Shown here: in pieces, positions 11,883 to 23,256 of the stretch
Layout of the letters: each line of letters begins with the position of its first letter
Numbering within the stretch: position 1 is the stretch's first letter
DNA from: Jaltomata sinuosa
Lineage: Eukaryota > Streptophyta > Magnoliopsida > Solanales > Solanaceae
Length of the DNA stretch: 64,000 bases
Direction of reading: 5' to 3'
Assembly: GCA_003996215.1 (NCBI GenBank)
Contig: QJPP01000311.1
Location: 62,001 to 126,000 of the forward strand
Program-made: the position numbers and the translations under genes
The notes under the pieces: model-generated
Told to the model about the DNA's origin: nothing
The model's input: only the letters and a program-made list of their open reading frames with translations
The model's database searches: none

Positions 11883-12639
11883 CCTTAAACTCATCAAACA
11901 TGGCATGTTGGATCGATCTTGGAATCTCTGATCAAGAGCTTCAAAGTTCTGTAAAAAGTCTCCTAACTGCCTCCTTTAGAGCACGCCGGGGCTCTTTCGT
12001 GGGATATCACCTGTAAAGAACATAATAAGCATGTCATCAAGTGATAAATAATTAATTAATATGAAAAAACAAACTTATAAATTAATTAGAAAAAAACTTA
12101 CGATGATCCATCAGGGCGAATCATGACTCTACCAATGGCGTCCTTCTCGCCGGGTCTCAGATTCACGTCGTCCTCTTTCTCCTCAGAAAGTGCTAATGCA
12201 GATAATGGTGGAAGTCTATAACGCTGAGTCAATGGGGGTGTAGGAGTTTGTGTGTCTGACTCAGAGCTGGTATCTCTAAGTCGCAAGCCTGATAAGTGGG
12301 GGGAGAAGAATCACGTGGGGATGACGTACCAGATGATAATCTGGTAGTCCCGCTGCCATGTGGAGGAGGCATAGATGGTGTAGGCATGAAAGTCATGTGA
12401 TGATGAGAAGTAGTGGGTCTAGGACCATGATAATCTGTAGGATTCCCAGTGCCATAGGGGACAAACACTGGTGGAGTAGAGCGAATCTGTGGTGAAGATG
12501 AAAGACGACCTGAAATATCGCCATACTCTATAGGCCTCCTAGAGCTCTTCCTAGACTTACTAGACTTGCTATCACTTTTACTAGGACGACCTCGATCACC
12601 ATCACCTGATGACATCTGTATGCATAACCCAAAACTAAT

Positions 12640-14210
12640 TCAAAATTTCCAAATTCAAGAAACTAATTCAAAACTAACACTAACCTAAAGTTGAAAACTA
12701 ATAGCAAGCATTAACCTAAACTAAGGTTTACAAAGACTAACAATTTAAACTAACAAACTTAACTTAAAAAGGCTAACTTAAAAAAACTAAGATTTAAGAA
12801 CCAAATTCAAAAGGTTAAAGTTAAATACTAATTCAAGATTCTAAAACAAAACTCAAAACTAATTCAAGAACCTATTTCAAATTCAAAGTTCCCAAATTCA
12901 AGTTGATAATCTAATTCAAGAACCTAATTCCAAATTCAAAAACCAACCTAATTCTAGTTCAAAAAATAATTCCTAAAGTTGAAAACTAATTCTTAACTCA
13001 AAACTAACAAACTTAACTTAACAAACTTAACTTTAAAAAACTAAGATTCAAGAACCAAATTCAAAAGGTTAAAGTTAAATACTAATTCAAAATTCTAAAA
13101 CAAAATCCAAAACTAATTCAAGAACCTATTTCAAATTCAAAGTTCCCAAATTCAAGTTGGTAATCTAATTCAAGAACCTAATTCCAAATTCAAGAACCAA
13201 CCTAATTCTAGTTCAAAAAATCATTCCTAAAGTTGAAAACTAATTCTTAACTCAAAACTAACAAACATAACTTAAGAAAACTAAGATTCAAGAACCAAAT
13301 TCAAAAGGTTAAAGTTAAATACTAATTCAAGATTCTAAAACAAAACTCAAAACTAATTCAAGAACCTATTTCAAATTCAAAGTTCCCAAATTGAAGTTAA
13401 TAATCTAATTCAAGAACCTAATTTCAAATTCAAGAACCTAATTTCAAATTCAAGAACCTAATTTCAAATTCAAGAACCAACCTAATTCTAGTTCAAAAAA
13501 TCATTCCTAAAATTGAAAACTAATTCTTAACTCAAAACTAACAAACTTAACTTTAAAAAGCTTAACTTTAAAAAACTAAGATTCAAGAACCAAATTCAAA
13601 AGGTTAAAGTTAAATACTAATTCAAGATTCTAAAACAAAACCCAAAACTAATTCAAGAACCTATTTCAAATTCAAAGTTCCCAAATTCAAGTTGATAATC
13701 TAATTCAAGAACCTAATTCCAAATTCATGAACCAACCTAATTCTAGCTCAAAAAATCATTCCTAAAGTTGAAAATTAATACTTAACTCAAAACTAACAAA
13801 CTTAACTTAAAAAGTTTAACTTAAAAAAAACTAAGATTCAAGAACCAAATTCAAAAGGTTAAAAGTTAAATACTAATTCAAGATTCTAAAACAAAACCCA
13901 AAACTAATTCAAGAACCTATTTCAAATTCAAAGTTCTCAAATTCAAGTTAATAATCTAATTCAAGAACCAACCTAATTCAAGAACATATATAATTCAAGT
14001 TCAAAAAAGATTAACCTAAACTAAGGTTCACAAGCTAATAGCAAGCATTACCTAAACTAAAGTTCACAAACTAATAGCAAGACTAAACTAAGGTTCACAA
14101 ACTAATTAGCAAGCCTAAACTAAGGTTCACAAACTAATAGCAAGCCTAAACTAAGGTTCACAAACTAATAGAAAGCCTAAACTAACTAAAGTTCATAAAT
14201 TGAGAATATA
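12640..14210. repeat. Tandem array of about 240-295-bp units in the CACTA interior
   Basis: The string AAGATTCAAGAACCAAATTC (or a near copy) begins at about 12789, 13043, 13283, 13578 and 13833, each followed by the same order of CTAATTCAAG, CCTATTTCAAATTC and AATCATTCCTAAAGTTG. This gives at least five copies with length variation, plus a shorter-period zone (TAAACTAAGGTTCACAAAC) at 14010-14190. It is upstream of the decayed gene on its coding strand and is non-coding. Confidence 0.85.
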
Positions 14211-14569
14211 ATCTAAAAATGGAATTTTTCACTATCAATTTTTTCATATATCAATTTTCACTATCAATTTCTCAAAATCCTAGTTTAGAACTCAACAACA
14301 ACAACAACATATACACTCTAGTCTAGAATTCAACAACAACAACATACCCTAGTCTAGAATATACTATCAATTTTCAAAAATAAAAATACCCAAATTAAAC
14401 CCTAACCTTCAAATAAACAAAACAACTAACCTCAAAATTGGAGGAGGTTGGAGGAAGGAGGCTGACGGTGGAGGGACCAGCGGTGGAGGAGAGGAGGAGA
14501 GAAAAAGAGAAAGAGAGAAAGAGAGAAATGAGAGAAAGAGACCCGACTGGGTCTCTGTATAATTAAAGA

Positions 14570-14995
14570 AGCGACAGACAGCGTCGCTTCTGTCCATCGC
14601 TTTTCTAAATGAGTTGACCGCGTCTTGACCAAAAAACGATTGACTAAAGCGACGCTGTCCATCACTTTCTTATTTTTTTTTAAATATAAATTAAATTTTA
14701 AAGAAAGCGATGGACAACGTCGCTTTCTTTAAAATTATTTTTTAATTTTTTTTAATAGTTGCGACGTTGTTCGTCGCTTATAATAAAAAATAAAAATTAA
14801 TTATTTGTAAATATTTTTGGCGCAAAAATCCGCCAAAAATAGCAACGGACATAGAGACGTTGTCCGTCGCTTTTGTAAAAAAATAATTCTAAATTAAAAA
14901 TAAATAGAAAAGCGACGTACATCGTCGCTTTTCTGTTCGTCGCTTTTCTGTTCGTCACTTTTCTTTCTATCCGTCCCTTTTTGAGCTATTTTAAG
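14570..14995. repeat. Right subterminal repeat zone of the CACTA element
   Basis: Repeated AAGCGACG / CGTCGCTT words in both orientations (for example near 14570, 14650, 14705, 14760, 14860, 14910), mirroring the left zone. Confidence 0.75.
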
Positions 14996-15165
14996 TAGTG
15001 TGAATGACTTGAAACTTGAAATTATTTACTTGTATATTGTGTTTTGGGTTGTTTCATACATCATTGATCATATGCGGAGTTAGAGGCCATTTTAGGCATG
15101 ATATGGGAAGTAATGAAATGAAAGTAGAAATGCGTCCTCCAAACAAGATTGAAGAACTTATGTGT

Positions 15166-15805
15166 AGGGGTGGGCATTGTATGATATGTTATGGTATTTG
15201 AAACTTCAATACAGTAATTTTAGTATTCGATTTTTAAAAATATTATATCATATTATCATACTAAATTAATTCGGTATGGTTCGGCATTTTAAAGTTTATT
15301 TCGGTATTTTATGATATGGTATATCGGTAACCATAGTTTGATCAACTTCGACTAATATATAATCGTATAATAGAGTATCATGACTTTGATTTTTCGAAAA
15401 AAGATCTCAATTATATCATACTAACACATAACACATGTAGAAAAATATATTAAAAAGAAAGTACAAACAACTCCTTTTGTTAATCAATTACATAAAAAAA
15501 ATATTTTAATCAAGATAGAGTAGTCGAGGTGCCAACGTCTAACCATTTAGTTTTATACTAATAGATTGTATATTTAGTAGTATTTTAATAATATATATAT
15601 ATATAAATTATTTGTGTAACTATATACTTAGGTATGGTATTCGGTATTTCGGTATATTATATATAAATAACGAATACCGTATCAAATATAAAAAAAATAA
15701 AAATGTACACCATGTACTATACCAAATACCATAATACCAAAATCACGGTATCAAAAATTTCAATTCAGTATGATAATTCGGTATATATCATATCATGCCC
15801 ACCCA
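15166..15805. mobile_element. Long fold-back MITE with AGGGGTGGGCAT ends
   Basis: The left end is AGGGGTGGGCAT and the right end is ATGCCCACCCAT. Many GGTATTTCGGTAT and ATACCGAATACC words on the two sides make the element largely self-complementary. It is about 640 bp and non-coding. It interrupts sequence that may still belong to the Gypsy LTR relic. An 8-bp duplication expected for hAT elements is not clear. Confidence 0.65.
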
Positions 15806-16006
15806 TGATATTGAGGTTTGTAGCCCTTATTTTTTTGAGATGAGAACTACATTAGATTGATATCTGTTGCATCTGCATCCATATTATTATTATGATCATG
15901 CATATTCACCTTTTATTTACACCAAATCCTTGCTTAAGCTTTTCGGCTTTTCCATATCTCCTCTTTCGTTGGTCACCTTTTGGGCTTTCCATGCCATCCA
16001 CTTAAT

Positions 16007-16256
16007 TACTCGTTCCATTTCATATTATTTGACTCATGTTAATTTAACGCACCTCTTAAGACAATTTTAATTAAAGATGTATTTTACTAAATTAATTTTA
16101 TTAATAATATTTTGGCTAAATTTGTCTATTACTATTTTATGTAATTATTTAATACTAAAGATAATATGGAAAAGAAGTAATAATTTTTTTTTGATTTGCG
16201 AAAATTGGAATATCTTTTTTAGTATAGGGGCCAAGTAAAATGAAGTGGAGGAAATA
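16007..16256. mobile_element. Stowaway-type MITE
   Basis: The left end is TACTCGTTCCATTTCATATT and the reverse of the right end is TATTTCCTCCACTTCATTTT, an imperfect terminal inverted repeat starting at TA. About 250 bp, AT-rich, non-coding. Confidence 0.7.
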
Positions 16257-18881
16257 TATATTATTTTTAAAGTAATCCTCTAGATTTTGTACCAAATCCT
16301 TGATTATGCTTATTAGTACTAAACAAGTCCTATTTGGTAGGAAATCTTGAGAGATTGCTCTCCTGTTTGGATCAAATTATGTTATCTTGTTTCCACCTAC
16401 TGTTATTTTGATTGGCACCTCTCAGGGCTATCTTTAGCCGCAAATTAAAGTAACAATTTATTAAAGGACTAATCAATCTCCTTGTAGTAATTTGTTGAAG
16501 ACAGATCAATGAAACAATATAATGGTTATCACCATCATATATATGTACTAGATGTGCCATGGCCCGTGCTCCAACATATTTGGATTGGACATAATTTTTT
16601 AACTGTAACATTTCCAACTTAAACAGTTTAACTAAATTTTGCTAAATATCTTGGTAATTTGTACTAACATGGGCAGAACATGACATTTTCATGTATATAT
16701 GTACAAAGGAGAGAAGCTTATATACATTTGGATAATATTGATTGTGTCAAACATTGGTTCGTACTGAAGTTTAAATAGATGACAATAACCAAAAGTCAGC
16801 ATGGTACAGAACAACAAATTCATATGGTTCTTTGGCCATCAACATTTGTTACACATCAATTGTCACAGCACTGTACCATTTCAAATTTGTGAAAATAGGT
16901 GAGATAAATCTACATTTGGGAGAATGAAATCTGGCATATGATCAATATATAATTTAGATTCTTCTATGCTTTGCATCAGAGTACCAAAAGGTGGAGGAAA
17001 GATCTGGCTGAAGTCTTACTACCTTCAAAACATCTTACGTTTTCTCTCCTCTCCTTTGTCAAATAGGTTATCTTGTCTAAGTGCAAGGTATCTTCTGTTG
17101 AACTTTGAGGCTCAACGTATACATTTTACATATGATTTTGTCGTAGTTCTGACTTCTGACCCTTCAATGAAAGTTGTACACCTTTTCCTGTACACACATG
17201 TACAACATAATTCTTTTAAGATAGAAATGTTCTATATGCACTTGTATATCGGTATAAAAATAGAAAATTAGAATCCTAACCTTGTATGGAAATTGAAGAA
17301 AAGTCTCTTGTCTTGAGCATTCTCTCTCTCTTTCTCTCTCTCGTGACAGTGTTGTTCCAACTGCGCTAAAAGATCAAGATTTCTAGAAAGACCACGTCTC
17401 CCCATACGAAACACGTACTTTCTTCTTTTTGTGTAGTATATGTTTCTTTCTTTCTTGAGAAGACTTCTGTTCTTCTGGTTTTCTAATAGTTAATATCTAA
17501 ACCTGGATAATAAAGCACCATCACAAAGTCACAACAGTGCAACACAATCAAATGTCATTATTAAATAAAATTCACAGTATGTGCGAGTTTTATACTCATC
17601 TAAAACTTCAAATCTGCAAACTTCACCTTTCACAGTCTAAATTTTTTTATATTAAACAATCCCCTATTTTAGACTTTTATACTAAACAATCCCCTACCAA
17701 CTCGCAATATGTTATTTGAACCATCTTCACTTGAACCTTCAGACCAAGCAAACAAGATAACATATGGTGGCATAGAGGGAGTTTTATCTTACCTGCCACT
17801 CATAAAAGACACTAATGAATGTTGTCTCATGCAAGAAGACTCCAACGTATGCTTCAAATCCTTGAAATCAAGAACAAACAAGAGTCATTTGGGACCAGCT
17901 TCAAAAGAGAAACTATACCAATAAAATTTCATGGAACACTGTGTACACAAGGATAACTAATTAAACTGACCTTTTACCCTGATAAGTATACTGACCTACT
18001 GTTGAATGTGAAGTCTAGAGAAGTAGTATCATCCACAAAGGTTGATACTAAGTCATAAAAGGCTACAGATTATCACCCATCTTTGTGTAATGTTGTATTT
18101 TAAATAAATATACTTGAGGGAAGTTTTTTAATACATTCATACCATGATAAGGAGACGTGAGTTGTACTATCAACAATTTAAATTTTTTAGTCTCTTATGT
18201 AGACACGTGTTTGCACTTGAATTGCTGCCCTAAGATTTGTTTCTTTTTAGGAGACCTATCTGACTTTTTTATTTTTGTTTCCAAGTCTCATTCTTGTTCA
18301 GTCTCTTTCCTCCCTCACTTACATCTTCTATCTTCTCCGTTTTCTAATCCTTTCTGCAAACCTCTGAGATTCAGGCTATTTTTTGGTGAGAATTGGCCGG
18401 AGGCGATAGATATAGGCATATTCAAAATATGACGTAGTAATCTTCTTTTTTAAAACAATCCTCTTCATAAGTTCAGGAACTTGAGAATGGAATAACAAAT
18501 CAGAAAAGAGATGCAACTATATTGAAAAGACAATTATCTCGCATGCAAACATATCTGGGCAGGATAAAATAAATGACAGGGGTACCCGATATTGTAATCA
18601 TCATTGATCGGCAAAAAGAATATACGGCCCTGTGAGAGTGTATTACTTTAGGAATTTCAATAATTTGTTTAACCGATACAAATTGTGATCCCGATCTTGC
18701 AGATATTTTAATTCCAGCGAAAATAACCTCAGACCAATCAATCGAATATTGTTGATTAATAAGTAATCGATCGAACACTACTAAAATGGAATCGAGTGAA
18801 AAATGGGGAAAAGAATCACACACACAAACAATGAAGGAGAACTCACCCAGAAACAATGAATATAGTCTACCATCCAAACAC
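16257..18881. other. 2.6 kb without a recognisable gene
   Basis: Contains a (CT)n tract (about 17326-17342), a degenerate hairpin-like GGCCCGTGCTC near 16560, and several short frames with no domain. A 68-base minus-strand segment near 17787-17854 is framed by good AG and GTAAGA splice-like ends, but its translation matches nothing I know. Confidence 0.35.
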
Positions 18882-19013
18882 CTCAAGGTCATTCTTTTGA
18901 GCACCGGGAACTTCAATAGCTTCCATATCAAACGAATCAATACGACGACCAGTACGGATTATCTTAATTCCATGCCATTTCATGGTGTTGAATCGTCATC
19001 CCCATCCACATGT
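18882..19013 (-). pseudogene. Fragment of a KUP/HAK/KT potassium-transporter exon
   Basis: Minus-strand codons 18959-18882 encode IRTGRRIDSFDMEAIEVPGA and then QKNDLE. This closely fits the conserved cytosolic segment just before the first membrane span of plant KUP6/KUP7-type potassium transporters (family pattern IRTGPRVDSFDVEALEVPGA). A little upstream, in another frame, DGDDDSTP recalls the acidic N-terminus of the same proteins, so at least one frame change has occurred. The fragment stops at NDLE followed by GTGTTT, possibly an old exon end. No membrane-spanning exons were found nearby. It directly adjoins the broken integrase at 19035, so it was either captured by a retroelement or is the remnant of a gene the element invaded. 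Confidence 0.65.
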
Positions 19014-19036
19014 AGACCTGAAACACCCACCGTGAT

Positions 19037-19690
19037 TCAACCAACCGGCGATCTACAACACCTACCATACAATGCCTCGAAAGGTGCCATACCAATGCTC
19101 GAATGGAAGCTATTATTATAAGCAAACTCAGCCAAAGGCACAAACTGATCCCACGAACCTCCAAAGTCAAGAACACAGGCCCGAAGCATGTCCTCCAAGA
19201 CCTGAATGGTCCTCTCGGACTGACCATCTGTCTGAGGGTGGAAAACAGTACTAAGCTGAACCTCTGTACCCAAATCTCGCTGAATAGCCCTCCAGAACTG
19301 AGATGTGAACTGAGTGTCACGGTCTGAAATGATAGAAACTGGAACCCCGTGCAACCGAACAATCTCACGAAGGTAGATCTGAGTTAACCTCTCTGCACCA
19401 TAAGAAGTCTGAACCGGCAAGAAATGTGCCGACTTAGTCAGCCTATCAACAATCACCCATATGGAATCAAACCCATGAGAAGTACGAGGCAAACCAACAA
19501 CGAAGTCCATAGTAATCCCTTCCCACTTCCACTCAGGAATGGGAAGTCGCTGCATCAAACCACCAGGTCTCACGTGCTCGAACTTAACCTACTGACAGTT
19601 CAAGCACCGAGATACGAAATCCGCTATGTCCCGCTTCATACCACTCCACCAGTAAAGTTGTCTCAAGTCTCTATATATCTTTGTTGTGCC
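19037..19690 (-). pseudogene. Gypsy integrase, C-terminally truncated
   Basis: The zinc-binding HHCC part (HEAHCTRYSIHPG ... CLNCQ) lies at about 19589-19690, followed by an in-frame TAG near 19586, probably from CAG. The catalytic core follows. The DD35E residues are visible in ITMDFVVGLP, IISDRDTQFTSQFW and TDGQSERTIQVLED. The frame ends after GRCCRSPVG with a TGA at the junction with foreign sequence, so the C-terminal third is gone. It would normally join retroelement cDNA to host DNA. Confidence 0.85.
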
Positions 19691-21345
19691 AGGGTGAATG
19701 GAGTATCTAGTACAATGTGCCTCATGAAGTATCAACTGAATCAAATCACTAATCCTCGGAACACAAAGGCGACTATCAAACCTCAGAACCCCATCTGAAT
19801 CTAGAGTAGCCCGACTGGTCTCACCCTGAACAACCCGATCACGAAGGTCACACAACTGCTGATCCTCAAACTGACGGCTCTGAATCTGATCAATCAAAGT
19901 AGAACGAACCTCAACACTGGCGAGAACTCTGCTAGGATCCGACAAGTCAAGCCTAACCAAACGGTTAGCCAAGGACTGGATGTCCAAGGCCAACGGTCGC
20001 TCTGAAACTGAGAGAGAAGCTAGGCTACCCATACTCACTGCCTTCCGGCTCAAGGCATCCGCTACCACGTTTGCCTTGCCCGGATGATACAGAATAGTGA
20101 AGTCATAGTCCTTCAGTAACTCGACCCATCTCCTCTGTCTCGAGTTCAACTCTCGCTGACTCGTGATATACTGAAGACTACGGTGATCGGTGAAGATCTC
20201 ACAGTGAACTCCATATAGGTAATGCCTCCAAATCTTGAGCGCGAAAACTACCGCTGCCAACTCTAAGTCATGAGTGGGGTAGTTACGCTCGTGAACCTTC
20301 AGCTGCCTCGACGCATATGCTATTACTCGACCCCGCTGCATCAACACACAACCAAGATCAACTCCAGAAGCATCACAGTACACGGAGAAGCTCTGACCCT
20401 CAACCGGCAAAGTCAAAACTGGAGTTGAAGTCAATGAGGCCTTAAGCCTCTGGAAGCTATCCTCACACTGATCCGACCACTGAAATGAGACATCCTTCCT
20501 AGTCAGCATAGTCAAGGGTGTTGCTATGGAAGAAAATCCCTCAACGAACCGTCTGTAGTAACTTGCTAACCCAATAAAGCTGCGGACCTCAGTAGCAGTA
20601 GTAAGTCTAGGCCAATCACAAACCACAAAAATCTTTCCCGGGTCGACCCTAATCCCATCCTTAGACACCACGTGCCCTAGGAATGCAACTGACTCAAGCC
20701 AAAACTCGCACTTTGAGAACTTGGCATAAAGCCGATGATCTCTCAAAGTTTGGAGTATAACCCTCAAGTGTTGCTCATGCTCATCTCTACTACGCGAGTA
20801 TACCAAGATGTCGTCTATAAAAACTATCACAAATGAGTCCAAATACGGGCCAAGAACCCTGTGCATCAAGTTCATAAAGGTTGCGGGGGCATTAGTCAAC
20901 CCAAAAGACATCACCAAGAACTCATAATGGTCATAACGTGTCCTGAATGCTGTCTTAGGGATGTCCTCCGCCCTAATCCTCAACTGATGGTAGCCAGACC
21001 TCAAATCAATCTTCGAAAACACGACTGAACCCTGAAGCTGGTCAAACAAATCATCAATCCTCGACATCGGATACCTATTCTTCACTGTCACCCTATTCAG
21101 CTGTCGATAATCAATACACATGTGCATCGACCCATCCTTCTTCTTCACGAAGAGAACAGGAGCACCCCAAGGTGACACACTAGGTCTAATAAATCCCTTA
21201 GCTAACAGATCTTGGAGCTGCTCCTTAAGCTCTCTCAACTCAGCAGGGGCAATACTGTAAGGAGAAATAGAAATGGGCCTAGTGCCCGACTCTAGCTCAA
21301 TAGCGAAATCAATATCTCTCTCAGGTGGAAGGCCTGGCAGGTGGT
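19589..21345 (-). pseudogene. Gypsy reverse transcriptase and RNase H
   Basis: A long open frame of 549 codons runs from 21238 to 19589, and recognisable polymerase leader sequence extends to about 21345 in another frame. Reverse transcriptase motifs are FVKKKDGSMHMCIDYRQLN, FSKIDLRSGYHQ and the catalytic FIDDILVYS. RNase H motifs are YCDASGVDLGCVL, ASRQLKVHERNYP and FTDHRSLQYI. The zinc-binding start of the integrase closes the frame. This is the best-preserved part of the element, with no stop for about 1.65 kb, but it is cut off by flanking frameshifts. Confidence 0.9.
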
Positions 21346-21406
21346 AGGAAACACATCGAGGAAGTATCTAACCACAGGAACAGACTCAGGAGAAGTAGGG
21401 TCAGCA

Positions 21407-21874
21407 CTAACATCTCGGATATATGCTAGATAAGCTAAACCACCCACGGGAAATCAACTTCCTAACTCGAAGACAAGAGATGATCCCAGATGGTGCATGG
21501 CTAACAGAACCCTGCCATACAACCGGGGATACACCGGGCACAGCTATGGTAATGGTCTTGGCATAACAATCCAAAACCACACGGTGAGGGGATAACCAGT
21601 CCATGCCCAGTATCACATCAAAATCTAGCATATCAAGAATCATCAAATCACCCCAAGTCTCTGAATCACCAATAGATAGCATAACAGATCTCACAATCCG
21701 ATCCACTACTAAAGAATCTCCTACTGGGGTCAAAACAGAAACAGGAACAGATAATGGCTCACTAGCTAACCCCAAACAAGGCACAAAGTAGGCAGATACA
21801 TATGAACAAGTGGATCCAGGATCAAATAAAGCCATAGCAGACTGATGGCACACAGAAATCGTACCTGTAATCAC
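21407..21874 (-). pseudogene. Gypsy aspartic protease
   Basis: The catalytic triplet region reads ALFDPGSTCSYVS; the downstream flap and hydrophobic motif FDVILGMDWLSPH are typical of Gypsy protease. A frameshift lies between its end and the reverse transcriptase leader. It would process the Gag-Pol polyprotein in an intact element. Confidence 0.8.
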
Positions 21875-22057
21875 AGCATCTGAGGCCTCTGTCTCTGGTC
21901 TCCTAAGGACCGCGTAAAACTGACGACGACCTCCACCTGCCCGACCGCCATCCTACCACCTGCTCTTCCACGCAGAGCACCACCTCTACCCTGACGACCA
22001 CCCCCTCTAGCCGGAGGCTGAACTGCTCATAAAGTCTCGGCCAACTGAACTGTACCC

Positions 22058-23103
22058 TGCTGAGGGCAATCTCTAGCAAAATGACCAATCACACCACAAG
22101 TAAAACAAGCCCCTGGCGGCCTACTCGTTCGAGATGAACCAGCAGATCCCGTATAACCACCACGTCCTGATGCCCCAGAAACTGTACCCCTCGAAGACTG
22201 GCCTCCATAGCCCTGATGGCTGCTCTGACCCTGCTCGAACTAGGTACTACCGAAAGTCTGAAGGGAAGCCTGAACAGGTCGGCTGGACTGACCCTGGTGC
22301 TGCTGTGGCTGATAAGCCCGGCCCCACTGGACAGAACCTCCACCACTATATCTGGAACCACTGTAGCACCCTGATATCGAGGCCTCTTATCTCTAGACCC
22401 CTGATCATGTCGCTGTAAGTCCTCCACAGTACAGGCATAGTCTGTGATAGCCTGAAATGACCGACCACCGATAATCAGTATCTCAGCTGGCTGCCTGATC
22501 TCTGGCCTCAAACCCCATTACAAATCTGCGAATCCTATCTGCCTCGGTAGGAATGATCATAGCTCCAAATGGTGCTAGCTGATGAAAACGGGTCTCATAC
22601 TCCGAGACAGTCGTAGACTCCTGCATAAGGTGAGTAAACTGCTCCATGCGACGCTCACAATCACTCTGAGGTAAGAACTTGGCCATAAAGGCCTCATAAA
22701 ACTCAGACCAGGTCAAAGGAGGTGACGATGGTGGTCTACAAGCAACTTGGGACCTCCACCATAACTTCGCTGGGCTCTCCAACTGATAGGTAGTATAACA
22801 AACCCCGTGAGTCTCCAACAAACCCGAGTGATGCAACATCTCCTCACAGGTAGTAATAAAGTCATGTGGATCCTGTCCAGAAGTACCAGCAAACCTCGGA
22901 GGTGCTAACCTCAAAAACCTACCCAACGTCTTCTGCTCTGACTCTGTCATAGCTGGGCGAGGAGCAAGAGGTTGTGCAACCGGAATGACCTCCGCACGGG
23001 GAGCTGCAGTAACAGGCTGCGCTCCTGAACTCTGTGCACCCCGGGCTGCATCCTGAGCGGATGTATGTGCTACCTCAGAAGGCCGCTCTCCAATCATATC
23101 CAA
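22058..23103 (-). pseudogene. Gypsy gag with CCHC zinc knuckle
   Basis: The capsid-like part lies at 22483-23103, with the signatures RFLRLAPPRFAGTSGQDP and LTWSEFYEAFMAKFLPQS. A frame change near 22490-22511 separates it from the nucleocapsid part. The CCHC knuckle CFTCGVIGHFARDC is at about 22072-22113. A one-base deletion near 23113-23118, compared with the inverted copy, breaks the N-terminal extension. It is a structural protein in an intact element. Confidence 0.85.
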
Positions 23104-23256
23104 AAGCTGTAATAGTATCCCCGAATATTTGGAGACTGAGCTGCGGCTGGAGCTGGCAAAGAAGTGGGCACTGGAGCTGGTACTAGAGCTGGTGGTACCT
23201 GGGCTGCCCCCTGATCCACATGCTGCTCGGGCTCTATCTCAACTCTAGCAGCTCTA

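Larger units (their letters stand above)
10627..12615 (-). pseudogene. Decayed CACTA accessory protein gene (Transposase_24 / TNPA-like)
   Basis: A spliced minus-strand gene can be followed from 12615 down to 10627. Approximate exons are 12098-12615, 11884-12010, 11497-11761, 11270-11396 and 10627-11145. The first exon encodes a Ser/Pro-rich N-terminus. The third and fourth contain a region typical of plant Ptta/En-Spm Transposase_24 proteins, with the motif PTQAELFEKSH followed by DVWVEQRAQDAY. The last begins MQDEFGRVLSEYN, has the signature KGRVYGLGS, and ends in a coiled-coil-like stretch (ADLTRVLAESE) and an acidic tail. Damage: a frame change in a C6 tract near 12298-12303, two stops in the second exon, and one TGA (probably from CGA) after the GLGS motif. 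It is unlikely to make a full protein. The family role, binding subterminal motifs, is known from En/Spm TNPA. Confidence 0.7.
9952..15000 (-). mobile_element. CACTA (En/Spm) transposon, non-autonomous, 5.05 kb
   Basis: The left end reads CACTACTAATAAAAAGC; the right end, reversed, reads CACTACTTAAAATAGC. A perfect 3-bp target duplication, TGA, is present at 9949-9951 and 15001-15003. Both subterminal zones are packed with AAAGCGACGG / CCGTCGCTTTT motifs in both orientations, the usual accessory-protein binding zone of CACTA elements. The interior carries a decayed TNPA-like gene on the minus strand, two microsatellites and a 1.5-kb tandem array. No DDE transposase is present, so movement would need a partner element. 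Confidence 0.9.
19035..23203 (-). mobile_element. Truncated Ty3/Gypsy retrotransposon (gag-pol, no LTRs)
   Basis: On the minus strand the order is gag, CCHC knuckle, aspartic protease, reverse transcriptase, RNase H, integrase, which is the Ty3/Gypsy order. No LTR, primer-binding site or polypurine tract is visible. The 3' side stops within the integrase at 19035, where KUP-like sequence begins. The 5' side turns into an inverted gag copy at about 23203-23257. Frame changes and stops make it inactive. Gag and pol style suggest a chromovirus (Tekay/Del-like), but the C-terminal chromodomain that would prove it is absent. Confidence 0.85.

Noticed and set aside
16545..16580. GGCCCGTGCTC with CTAGT on the minus strand, resembling a Helitron 3' end
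   Set aside because: The hairpin's second arm is missing, so the structural signature is not met.
17290..17410. Short minus-strand frame starting MGRRGLSRNLDLLAQLEQ
   Set aside because: Ends after about 45 codons in a (CT)n microsatellite; no family recognised and no support for splicing.
17787..17854. 68-base minus-strand segment with AG before and GTAAGA after, as an internal exon
   Set aside because: Translation in both open frames matches no known protein and no neighbouring exon could be linked; such sites arise by chance.
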